A stretch of 64,000 nucleotides of DNA from Leptura quadrifasciata (taxonomy: Eukaryota > Arthropoda > Insecta > Coleoptera > Cerambycidae). The notes beneath the pieces were generated by a model that saw nothing but the letters and a program-made list of their open reading frames with translations, had not been told where the DNA came from and searched no databases. The DNA lies in contig OY776673.1 of NCBI GenBank assembly GCA_963675555.1, positions 196,099,165 through 196,163,164 of the forward strand, in the 5' to 3' direction. Both the position numbers and the translations under genes were made by a program. Below are positions 32,749 through 43,044 of the stretch, in pieces (the stretch's first letter is position 1; each line of letters starts with the position of its first letter).

Positions 32749-33654
32749 AACTCGCTTAGTTTGATTCGGATCGAAAAATGTGTATAAGGATTTAATGAAG
32801 GGCTCACGAATGCGCATAAACTGAATTTTGACTAGCCGAAATCGGTCCAGCGGTTCTCTAGATATTGCGATTTGAAAGTACGGATTTGTACACGGATTTT
32901 CGCTGCGGCGAGAACATGCCGAGAGCCGTGTTCGTGTTGTTTTCGGGGTAGAAAGCGACTTAGCTTTTTCCCCCTCACCCCGATAAACAGTCAGGACCCA
33001 AGTTGCTAGGCTGATTAGGGAGGGAGGGAGAGGGAAAAACGTGAATGAAATTAAAACTGCTGTAATTTTTTCCGAAAATCGCGCAGCAAACATGAGGTTA
33101 CGTACTAATGTGCCGACTTTGCCTTGTTGTCTTTTTCTGTCACTTTTCGCCATAAATAACAAGATTCCGGCGAAAGAAACGATTTATTTATTATTATTTT
33201 TTTTTATCATTTTTCGCTAGGATGATAAGGGGTGGGGGAAATAATTTTTTCTCCACCGGATGCGGCTTTTTTTGTCTTTGATTTAACCTCGGCCTGATTG
33301 CGATCGGATGATTTGAAGGTGAGGGAGGGAAGCGCAAAGTTTTTAGCCAATAGTAGGGAAGGGAAAAGGTTAGGATTAATTCTCTCTCATAATTTTTTTA
33401 CCCCAAAGCTTTAACTGCATTGGGGCCTGCACGGGTGCGTGATACATTTATAAAAACGATAGCGGCTGTTCAGAAGCCGTGCAGTGAGATGTCGGGGGAG
33501 GAGCCTAGCGCTCCCACCACTCTCCCTACTCTCTCACTACTACACGTCTAGCTTCGCTCGGAGGCAGTGTTCCGATATTCAGTACAATTGTACTATTTGT
33601 AGTACCTTGAAAAGTGATGCAGTACGTTAGTACCGCGTTGAATATTTTATTACA

Positions 33655-34107
33655 ATTATTACTTCCACGTCCAGTGGAAGTATAGTCACGAAAAAAAAAA
33701 TATTTTTCTTTTATTGAAATAAGCTGAAAATGTCATGAAATATCGAGATTTTAAATTTTAGCGAAAAAAAAATTCCTGTCTGTCTGTCTTTAACTTTATT
33801 TGTGAGCACGTTTACTCTGGAACCGTTTATGATTTGGCTTGAAATTTGATACACTTATGTATTATAACGAGATCTGGAACTAGATTATATTTTGATCTAA
33901 TCCCGTTGAAGGGTTCTGAGGTAAATGGGGCGAATAAAGGTAAATAGGCAAAGTAAGCAGGTAAGAGTCCATAAAATTGCAATTTAGGGAATGTACGAGA
34001 AGCCAAGTCTCAAAATTTTTTTGGCATCAGCCAGACTCCTATTACCCCCAATACTATCCCCACACTGTGATTTATTGTGTATGCAAGAACGAAACGTCTA
34101 AATTGCT
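33655..34107 (+). repeat. Hairpin-tipped repeat R3, copy a
   Basis: The tip CTTCCACGTCCAGTGGAAG (7-bp stem, 5-base loop) is followed by TATAGTCACG, TGTCATGAAA, TGTCTGTCTG, CGAGATCTGGAACTAGATTA and GGTAAGAGTCCATAAAATTG. It matches copy b (38786-) and the start of copy c (54640-). It inserts in the gypsy RT gene and ends near a CAAGAACGAAACGTCTAA block shared with copy c. Confidence 0.85.
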
Positions 34108-34500
34108 AATAACAAATCTGCAACCTATTTAAATTTAGTTTTCAATTTACCTCGTGACATCTTTCCAATAAATTCATTAATTTTTCATCATGTTCCTGTT
34201 TTGTCGAGTCATAAACTAAAAAATCATCGATGTATGATTCGACACGTTGTAAATATTCAAACAAATATTTTATTTTTCTGCGAAATATTTCCGATGCGGG
34301 TGTATTTCCATGGGCTAATCTTAAAAATCTATATCTGCCTTAAATTTTTATATTTACGATTTAATGAACATTTACCTAAAATTTTTATCTCACTGCCAGT
34401 GTATGTTGAAATTTTTGTTCTTTTATTAAATTATCTTTATTAATATCTGGAATCTCTAAGTATAGAAAGGGAATTAAATTTACTTGTGCACCTGCATCCA
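34108..34500 (-). pseudogene. Gypsy protease and reverse-transcriptase remnant
   Basis: The minus strand has LDAGAQVNLIP at about 34490 (aspartic protease; the usual D-T/S-G is D-A-G here). Further on come FLRLAHGNTPASEIFRRKI and SYIDDFLVYDSTKQEHDEKL at about 34215, holding the YIDD catalytic box. The RT finger region between protease and palm is mostly missing. Stops and frameshifts are present. The block ends at 34108 where repeat R3 is inserted. Confidence 0.85.
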
Positions 34501-34549
34501 GTTTGAAATTAATTATTAGCTTCCCAGTCCATTTTGTTGGCGTTCACAC

Positions 34550-35399
34550 AGTCTATGAAAAATTCTTCATCCTTCTCCAGATTGATTTTGTTGACTGATG
34601 CACGTTTTCGCAAAATTGTTCATTTTTTGACACTTCATACACATTTTTCCGTAAGCAGGACACTGATTTGGTCCGTGTACCACACCGCACTTGTAACACT
34701 AAAATTTAGGCAACTTTGCTTACCTACGCACATTTCCATATTTGATGAATGAGTTGGAGTGAGACCGCTGATAATTTGATGCTCTAGAGGCAGATGGACG
34801 ATCTGCTGATACCGTTGATTTTTTGCTGCTTTTTTGTATTGACTATTGTCTTTCTTGTGGAACTTCGTTATCGTGTTCACTGTCGCTTCGTTTTCTAATT
34901 TTCCACTTAAACACAAATATTTTCTAATTGTACTTTTGTTCTTTCTGTAGGTCTACACGTCTAATGTCTTTGTTAATGTTAAATAACGTTTATTCTTAAT
35001 AATCTGTCTTTGACTGCAACATCTGTTATACCCAGAATTAATCAATCCTTGATTAGACTCTCTGTTAATTGTCCCAATTCACATGTCGCACTTAAATCAC
35101 GAAGTTCTGTTACGTAGTTGTCTATGGATTCTCTCCTTTTGATTTTTTGGAAAGAAAATATGCCTCTGATAGGTAACGTTTTTTTCAGGAGTAAAGTATT
35201 CTTCAAATTTTTGTATTATTACATTGTAATCCATGTTTTTCTCGCCCTCTTCATACGTGTATTTGCTATAGACTTTTAAAGCCTATCACTAATATACGAC
35301 AGTAATAAAGACGCCTTGTATTCTGTTTTATCAGTATATGTCCTTGTGGTTTGTAAATAGATCACAAATTTTTGTTTAAAAAAATTCCACGCTTCTGCT
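34550..35399 (-). pseudogene. Gypsy gag remnant with two zinc knuckles
   Basis: Minus-strand reading gives a degenerate capsid region (NTKIEEYFTPEKNVTYQ near 35180, then QLRNRTS-type residues). Near 34690 comes the nucleocapsid CYKCGVVHGPNQC followed by YGKMCMKCQKMNNFAKTC. The first knuckle is C-x2-C-x3-H-x4-C; in the second the His is replaced by Asn. Tandem knuckles with AYGK between them are typical of insect gypsy-type gag. Several stops. Upstream gag is cut by repeat R2 at 35400. Confidence 0.85.
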
Positions 35400-36686
35400 T
35401 GTTACATGGCCTATGTCCATTTAACAGTTTTATATAAAAACTAGTATTTTGGTTATATTTAGCACGATCTGTGTAACATTTTTGATTCAGTTTTTGTAAG
35501 TGAAACTGTTTTCAACTAACAGAATTTTACTTGTATAACTGCTAAACCATTTCACACTGTTTTATGTACTTAGTTTTATATCTTAGGAACTCAGTCATAT
35601 TTTTCTACACTATTATGTATTTCCGTTCTAGACAGCATCCCAGGAAACAATTAACAATTTGTCTACAAAACATTTATTTACATCAGATACCTACATTTCG
35701 ATTTTTATATTTTTGTTTACTATGTAAGTACATATGGTTATTTTCTTTACCTTTTCTCGTTACTATATATAGTATATCCTATAAGATCTAATATATTCAC
35801 TGAGTTCTCACCATAGTCACACTATTTATTTACAGCTGTTCATATTGTTGGTTATGTACAAAATAGAAATTACAAACTGAGGCAAAGGCAAATCAGCTGT
35901 GGTATGGAAGTAATAGAAACTTTTATTATAGATCCTTTTATCGATCATATGCCACTATTTTAGTTGTGAGTAAAAGAAATTGTAGAATTGCGACCTGCAA
36001 GTTGTTGCGCTTAACTCAACCATTGACAGATGGCCATACCTGTACTATTTTTATATTTTATAGCTTTCAATCTAATTAGGGAATTACATTTCTCAAGTTT
36101 ATTTTTTTGGTAGCATTATTTTCCAGTAAGTAGGACAAAAAAGTTTACCTTATCAGTAAAACTCACCAGGAAATCATTTGCTTCCAGCCTTTGTACTGAT
36201 TCGAACGTATATAAATTTTAACTGTGGACCTCAGTAATTGATATTACATTTTTATATCCACGTTAACAAGTGTTTAACATACAGATAATTTCATTTATTA
36301 CTCATTTAAAATTATTTTTAAAATAAATTTAAACTCAAGGTCAATTCTTTTTAATTTAATAAGTAGTAAAAATACTATATGTACCGCATGGTTAAAAAAA
36401 ATATTTTTTTTCTTATTTTTCATTTTTGGGTAATTTATAGTCTAAGAAATTAGCCTTTTGTATATACTTAGATATTTAAATTCTTAAATACTTATGTATT
36501 TGTTAACTTTTAATAAACCACATAGTTGGTTAATTTTCCTACAACTTTCACTACATTTCATTAAGAGACGTAAATTGCCAAAGAAACTTTAGAATCCATT
36601 CTCGCAACAAGAGACAATTGTGGGCCTGGATTGCTGTTCCAGAACCAGTCACCTCAACAATAGTCAATCTAGGATCCTGGTATAAA
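35400..36686 (+). repeat. Dispersed repeat R2, copy 2 (inserted in gag)
   Basis: About 1.29 kb, with the same two tips as 27060-28727 and shorter inside by about 380 bp. Its position inside the gypsy gag gene shows that R2 moved after the gypsy element inserted. A short (TA)n tract follows at about 36692-36709. Confidence 0.75.
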
Positions 36687-37329
36687 TTTAAATATATATA
36701 TATATATATTTTTTTAATTTCAATTTGTCTTTATAAACCGATTTATCTGTTATTCATGTAATATATTTTAACATTCATTTTAAACTATCGTTTTATTTCT
36801 CTTACCAACAATTTCAGTCTGAACTATAGTAGCCTGGTTATTCGATAAAAAGAGACAATTCTACTTATTTTCACTATAGATGGTGCCCAATTTAAGATAA
36901 ATTTTTCTTTGTCTCCTTTTCTCGAAATAAACAGGAATCTGTCGCTTATGCTGTACATATCAGAAAGGGCAAGTTTCTCCACTCTTACGAATACTCTGGA
37001 CCCACGGCTCTCTGCTCCGACTTAACCAGCTAGTCGTCTGCATATGTTGCCTCAATTCTTTCTAAAAAATAAATAACAAGGGAAAGGAGGTAACATGCTA
37101 AGTTTCCATCCCAAGCCATCTGTGTTAGGGGAGGAATTGTTGTCCACACTTGCGAATGCGTATTACCTCCTGACATGGTTACTTAAAATGTGCTTTGACT
37201 TTACTTCTTATATTGGAGCTTCACTAATATTAGTTTTGCATCTTTTAATTTACTTCCTTAAAACATTCGACATTACTATAAATGTTACGATTATACTGTT
37301 TATTTTATAATCATTATTATTTAATTATT

Positions 37330-37346
37330 TAATTACGACTGCGCCA
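37330..37346 (-). other. Primer-binding-type site of the gypsy element
   Basis: Directly inside the 5' LTR the minus strand reads TGGCGCAGTCGTAATTA. The position and TGG start fit a tRNA primer site; the tRNA is not identified. Confidence 0.65.
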
Positions 37347-37548
37347 TGCAATGATCCGAATAAAACAAATTTCATCTTTAGACTCACTATATTCTACGTC
37401 TTAACACGTAAAGAAAGTACAAGGCGATCTAACACTGTAAAAAACCATATAAAATAAATATATAAAAACTCATAAAATAAACAGAAGCCTATGCGACATA
37501 TATAGGAAAATGAAATACACTTTATTCATATAAATAATAACCATTACA
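37347..37548 (-). repeat. 5' LTR of the 30.5-37.5 kb gypsy element
   Basis: 202 bp, TGCAATGATCC to CATTACA on plus, partner of 30459-30658. The differences between the two are many single substitutions, so the insertion is old. Confidence 0.9.
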
Positions 37549-38785
37549 TACAAAAAAAAGTAAGTACATTCATTATTTGCTAGAAATTTCGTATTTACTT
37601 TTAGTGTATCTCTATTCAATTCTGTAGAAAAGCTACCAAATTTTACATATTTTTTCTTTAACCGGTTTCTATTTATGAAATTACCGAGGCAGTAAAAAAC
37701 TCAAAAGATTCTAATTGTATTAACATTTTTGTGGTAGTTATATTAAAGTACTCTGAGGATGCTACAGTTTGAGCTATCACACATATTTCTCGATGATTTT
37801 GATGGCAGGATTTCACAAGTATGTAAAGTTTTAGCAACAGTTGCGAGTACCAGCTATGCCTATCCTGATTTGAAATTTTAATTGAAAATAGTACTTTGTA
37901 GGTCCTAATTTGACTCTACAATAGACAGTACCGAAACCTTATCGCGCTGCTTTATCCCAGACATATTCGTTTTTCAATAATCAATATAAATATGCCTATT
38001 ATAACAAGTAAATTCTAGGTTCCATATACGATGAAATTAAAATATTACATATTCTCCTTGTTTTCTCCATGGTAGGATAATTGATTTCAGTTCCTCGTAT
38101 TACCAACATTTCTGCATTACATGTCTATTCCGGAACGTAATTTCTAGACATGATATGCATTCCCATCCACAAATGTACCATAAAACATGTTCATTCCCAG
38201 CATTACGTTTTACGGCAAGGCAATTGATTAACATACAACATACTGTATAATGTTTGTCAGTTGTTCCGTTGTGTCTGCCTGTCTGTGTGCGTTACATCTA
38301 TAATTAAAGACATTTATTGGTTTGCTATGCTAATGGTTACATGCACAAAAGCCCATGAGAGCTAATTAAATAATTATATTTTCTTTATTACGATTATAAT
38401 TCACTATACCCGTATGTATGTACCATAATTATTTATGTGGCGCTTTACTTGTCTACTCCACCTACGTAAAATAGGTAATTACCATTCTTATTATTTATAA
38501 ATGAGATTGGAAGAATACATTATTATGAATGAAAATGAGAAACCATAATTGTAGTTGTGACAGCTATTCAAAGTAAGGCTTATTTAAAGTAAACGATTGT
38601 GGAGTAATAGATCTGCGATAGTTGGATATACAGTTTTTCCATTTTTTGCCTCATATCAATTACCGGAAGAAACCGGAAAGATAGAGGAAACTACATTTTA
38701 AAAATATTATTGTATTTTATTCTTATTAATAGTCACCTTTTTTCATAAGAACGATATGATGAGAGGAATTTTTTTATCATTATAA
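37549..38785. other. Unassigned AT-rich DNA
   Basis: No coding, RNA or repeat structure supported. Confidence 0.5.
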
Positions 38786-39580
38786 TTACCTCCACGTCCA
38801 GTGGAAGTATAGTAACGCAAAAAAAAATAATATTTTTTTTTGTTGAAATAGGCTTAAAATGTCATGAAACGTCGAGATTTTAAATTTGGACAAAAAAAAA
38901 TTCCTGCCTGTCGGTCTGTCTGTAACTTTTTTGTGCGCACGTTTACTCTGCAACCATTTACGATATTGACTTGAAATTTGGTACATTTATGTATTGTAAC
39001 GAGATCTGGAACTAGATTATATTTTGATCTAATTCCGTTGAAGGATTCGGGGGTAAATAAGGGTAAATAGGCAAAACAAGCAGGTAAGAGTCCATAAAAT
39101 TGCAATTTAGGGCATGTACGAAGAGTCAAGGTCTCAAAAATTTTTTTGGCATCAGACACCGGAACCCCCCCCCCCCACCCCACTGTCACCCCCGATACCC
39201 GATTTAGTGTGTATACGAGAACCAGGGGACTCTAACATTGTTTTGGCATTAGCCACCTCCTCTACCACCCTCACCCTATTATTAAAGGGAGTAAAAAATT
39301 AAATTGCGATTTAGTGTGTGTACGAGAACCAAGGGCCATTAAAATTTATTTTGGCATTAGTTACCCCTTATGTCACCCCCATTGTTACCCCAACCCTATT
39401 GTTTATGAGAATAAAAAATTAAATTGGGCCTCTAATTGTTTTTTACGTTTGCCACCCCCTCTATCACCCCCACCCTATTATTAAAGGGAATAAAATATTA
39501 CATTGGGATTTAGTGTGTATAAAACTTGGCTACAAAATCTGGATGTGGAAATAGTGATTCCTTGGGCAGCGGGTTTTTTC
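38786..39580 (+). repeat. Hairpin-tipped repeat R3, copy b, with minisatellite
   Basis: It starts with the CTCCACGTCCAGTGGAAG tip and matches copy a to about 39145. From about 39150 to 39510 it holds three to four imperfect units of ~100-110 bp, each with TTTTGGCATTAG, a C-rich CCACCCCCTCT block, CACCCTATTATTAAAGGG and a TTAGTGTGTATACGAGAAC block. It finishes with CAAAATCTGGATGTGG and GATTCCTTGGGCAGCGG, also found at the end of copy c. Confidence 0.85.
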
Positions 39581-40084
39581 TTACATTTCTACCTTATTTT
39601 AGTAATTTTATATATATCGTAAATTACGGTCCATTGATTTATTATTAACAACCAAAGATATAAGAAGTACTATATGACTAGCTTCACAGATTTATTGTTT
39701 TTGGATTTCCGATATAGAAAAATAATACTTATTACTTCAATAATTAAGTGGTATTTATGTAATTATTCGTGTTATACAATTAGTAAACAATTTTGGAGAT
39801 TTTCATTTTTATCTTTTTTTTGCTGTTTTTGCTCTAATAGTGCAAAAAGTTTCATAATGTAAGTGTCTGATTGCAACAATAACTCTAGCAAACCCATTTT
39901 GTTATTGTTCTTTTTTTTAATACAACAGAGCAACGAACCCCACCCAAGCGCAGAGCCAGCTGGAGTGTCTATCTGGCCTCTTTTTACCATCTGTAGACTA
40001 TAATAAATATTTATTGCCATGTCTGAGGTACTCATCTTATCCCCGGCTAACGAGGATAAGAAAAAATTAAAGATCTATGTAATA
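39581..40084. other. Unassigned DNA
   Basis: No gene supported; open frames here lack recognisable domains. Confidence 0.45.
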
Positions 40085-41060
40085 GTTACAATTGGTGTTC
40101 CACAAGGACTCATTCTAGGACCCTTGTAATTTTTATTATTTATCAACGACTTAACAGATATTCGTGCAGAGCATAATCTTGTAATGTTTGCGGATGATAA
40201 CAATTATTTATGCACAGATTATAACGTCAAAGACCCTTTAAACTAGTTCACATCTAGTAAACAGCGTTTAAATATATCTAAGGCACAGTTTATTAATTTT
40301 ACTCCAAAGTCAGACATAATCTATAAATCGCATTTAATTAAAATTGAAGCAAAATCCATAGAACAAGAAACATCAACAAAATTTCTCGGAATAAAACATT
40401 GACAATAAATTAAGCTGGCAGGACCTCATTGATTATTTATGTAATACACCTTCTTCATTATGTTACGCGTTGATTCGTCTCAGAGAAGTGGCAAATCGAC
40501 ATGTTTGTTCAACTTATTATCATGCTCATGTCTTATCCGGATTAAAATATGGTATAATATTCTGGGAGATGTCAAGTTATTTTAAAAGATTGTTTAAACT
40601 TCAGAAAAGAATTATTAGAAATATCGTGGGGGCATCAAGATTGCAATCATGTGGAATTATTTTCAAAGACTAAGGTCTATTTACTGCGCCTATTCGTATA
40701 TGAAATTTCTCTTTATGTCAAAGACAGTTAATTTTATTTCAAATGATTATTTTCACGAGTATAATACTAGATTTATCATGGATTTAACTACCCCTTCTAA
40801 TCATTTAAAGTTATTTGAAAACGGCCCAATCTATATGGGTATTAGTAGATTTAATTTCGATTTTTCTACTCTATATTATGTAAAACTTGATCTAAAGCCT
40901 AATGAGAGAATTTTTTATATATATATTAAAATAACTGCAGCAGCTCTGTTTGGATTTTTCGAAGTTCGAAATATCAAACGTGTAGCTATTCCTCCCATTA
41001 CTATATTACAAATGAATAATATCTTTGATAAGCTTTCCATTGGTATTAAATCTTGCAAAT
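40085..41060 (+). pseudogene. LINE (CR1/Jockey-like) reverse transcriptase, C-terminal half
   Basis: The plus strand encodes GVPQGLILGPL with a stop then FLLFINDLTDI, LVMFADDNNYLC (FADD catalytic box intact), TKFLGIKH, then after a frame change LRYREVANRH-type residues, YYHAHVLSGLKYGIIFW and LFKLQKRIIRNIVGASRLQ, followed by SYMKFLFM and HEYNTRF. These are the conserved blocks from the palm to the C-terminus in the correct order. Several stops and frame changes. 5'-truncated: finger blocks are absent. Confidence 0.85.
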
Positions 41061-41819
41061 AAGAAAAACATTTGCAACGGTCTTGTTTAATACGGTTCAT
41101 ATACAGCAATTATCAAGCCATTCGAGTAAATCAGACGTTCCCAATTCCACCCCTGATCTTGTCGCTCGTTACCCCTTTAACAGACTCATTACACAGATAT
41201 GTTTGCTGCTGATCCTCGCCAAATCCTGAACTTAGTTTAGGACTTTAGTCGATGCCATAAAGATAAGGCTGATAGTGATTTTAACGCCTATTACTAAACC
41301 GTTTTGCCGACTTACAAAGCAGCAAGATAATGACTTAGTCAAGTTGGCTTCCTAATGGTATGGAATGAGTCTGTTATACGAGAAAGTAGCTGACGACGAC
41401 GATATGAAAGCTGCTGTGTAAATAGGTGTGTGCAATTTTGTGCAGGTACGAAGGTAATATTGTGTGCGATATTCGTACATTATTAAAGTTTTCAAAGAAA
41501 GATTTTATTAATACAGTGCAAAGAGGTGCTTAAACTTGGAAAATTTAACTCGTGATAAAAGCTAGTGTGTTCATAAAAGAAAAAAAGGGAATAAAACTGC
41601 CACAGTGGTCATAATGTTGTTAGTGAGTGACAATTAAGTTAACTCCTTTTTATTTTCCCATACAGACAGTATAGAAGGAAAGTGTTGTGATCGTATAATA
41701 ATAATAAGTCTCCTTTATTTCACAATTAATGATTGTACAAACAATACAAAAAAAATTGTAAAGAGTAAGTACATTTAAATATAAACACGTGCACGTGCAT
41801 ATATAGTATGTGTAGGACA
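41061..41819. other. Unassigned AT-rich DNA
   Basis: No gene supported. A run of ATAATAATAA lies at about 41696-41706. Confidence 0.45.
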
Positions 41820-41821
41820 TA

Positions 41822-42664
41822 CAGGGTGTCTCACCGGGAACTGAATCGATCGATATAGAGAATAGTACGCATCAGAAAATTTTGAAAAATTAGGTCATTA
41901 CTAATGTCAGTGTGGCCAATCCAACTAAAATAATTACAAGCAGTTGGCACTTTCGCTTATACCGGAAGTCGATACCAACTTGCATTAAATTCTGAGTCGA
42001 AAATATGTAGCATATTATTCTATACCTGAACCTAGCCGTTTCAGAGATATTTGACATTTTATAGAAAATTTGACAGGTGCAACGGTTTGCAAGAACCGTT
42101 ATAACTTTCTTCGTGTAAAAGATCCTCATTTGCTTCTTGTTACGTAAAAAGAACACAAGGAGAACTACGTTCTACAACTGAAATAAATTCAATAATATCA
42201 TACCAAGTGTTCCGTTATTCGCGTTACATTTTGTCAACATCAAACCGCGAAAACTTGTTTAGGTCAAATGGAACACTCTGTATTTTTTTACGTCAAGTTG
42301 TGTAAAATTGAACTCCCTTTTTTCTGATATTAGCATTGTGGGGTTAAAGTTACAACTTTTTGAAATATTTGCGATTTTATTAGAAATTCATGAATTGTTG
42401 TAATCATTTCATCAAAATAGCCATGATTAGAAACTTCTCTTCTCTTAGAATTTCTGTGGTGTTTATTTATTATTTATTTATTATAATCAGTCATTATCTT
42501 ATGTCAAAAATGCCAGCATGTTTAAATTGTACCAACAAAAACTTTTTAAATTTGTTTATTATTTATGGAGAATGTGATAAAGTAATATCAAGAACTTGCA
42601 GCACATTTGCTACTCGATATCCAGAAAAACGCAAAATAACACTAACACTGTAACATGCGTATTA
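41822..42664. repeat. Left terminal inverted repeat
   Basis: About 843 bp, complementary to 46262-47069. Its inner end encodes (plus strand, 42520-42650) KNFLNLFIIYGECDKVIS and CSTFATRYPEK, a second copy of the N-terminal part of the transposase HTH. Confidence 0.88.
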
Positions 42665-42728
42665 ATCGAATTGAAGATATAGCATGAACTAAAATAGCAG
42701 ATATAAGATCAATTTAAAATATTTCATT

Positions 42729-43035
42729 TTAATTTAATAATTGCTCAAAATTCCGCCCTCGAACCTCGACACATTTTTCGCACCTTCGGATTAGTTCCTC
42801 ATGGGTAGCTCTTCTAATTGAATCCTGTGATATGTTTTGAAACACATTTCTTATTCTTTGCATACAATCTTCAATGGTTGCTAATGGGCTCTCATAAACT
42901 TTATTTTTAATATTTCCCCAAATGAAATAATCCAGAACTGATAAATCGGGCGAGCGAAGAGGCCATAAGAAAGGTCCATTATTGGCGATCGATTGATCAT
43001 AAAAAGTTTCTTGTAAATAATTATTAATTAAATAT
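42729..43035 (-). pseudogene. ITm transposase, C-terminal part (downstream of LINE)
   Basis: The reading frame runs straight on from the target duplication: NSYLINNYLQETFYDQSIAN, then GPFLWPLRSPDLSVLDYFIW (the third catalytic acidic residue lies in SPDLSVLDYF), NKVYESPLATIEDCMQRI, and ends CVEVRGRNFEQLLN with a stop at 42729-42731. No stop interrupts this part. The WPPRSPDL.PLD.F.WG motif is diagnostic of insect ITm transposases. Confidence 0.9.
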
Positions 43036-43044
43036 GAGTTATGT

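Larger units (their letters stand above)
31561..34107. mobile_element. Composite insertion between RT and integrase
   Basis: The gypsy coding signal stops at 34108 and resumes at 31560. In between lie a tandem/inverted satellite (31641-32748), a GC-richer unassigned segment (32750-33650) and a copy of the hairpin repeat R3 (33655-34107). A TATA-like ATTTATAAAAACG at about 33449 precedes a GC-rich stretch, but I see no gene. The segment probably records two or more separate insertions plus deletion of the RT thumb, RNase H and the integrase N-terminus. Confidence 0.6.
30459..37548 (-). mobile_element. Decayed Ty3/gypsy retrotransposon with later insertions
   Basis: Two ~200-bp LTRs (30459-30658, 37347-37548) frame about 7 kb read on the minus strand. 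From the 5' end: primer-binding-type TGGCGCAGTCGTAATTAA, gag remnants with zinc knuckles (34550-35399), protease and RT (34108-34500), integrase (30725-31560), then a polypurine tract beside the 3' LTR. Two blocks interrupt it: repeat R2 (35400-36686) within gag, and a composite block (31561-34107) between RT and integrase. The domain order PR-RT-IN marks Ty3/gypsy. Flanks TAAA and TACA may be a mutated 4-bp target duplication. Confidence 0.85.

Noticed and set aside
32728..33162. 144-codon minus-strand frame
   Set aside because: It starts in the inverted arm of the satellite and shows no known domain; likely chance in a GC-richer repeat.
30459..37548. The two R2 copies (27060 and 35400) as the LTR pair of one large element
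   Set aside because: The 35400 copy sits inside gag of a gypsy element that already has its own ~200-bp LTRs, primer site and polypurine tract.
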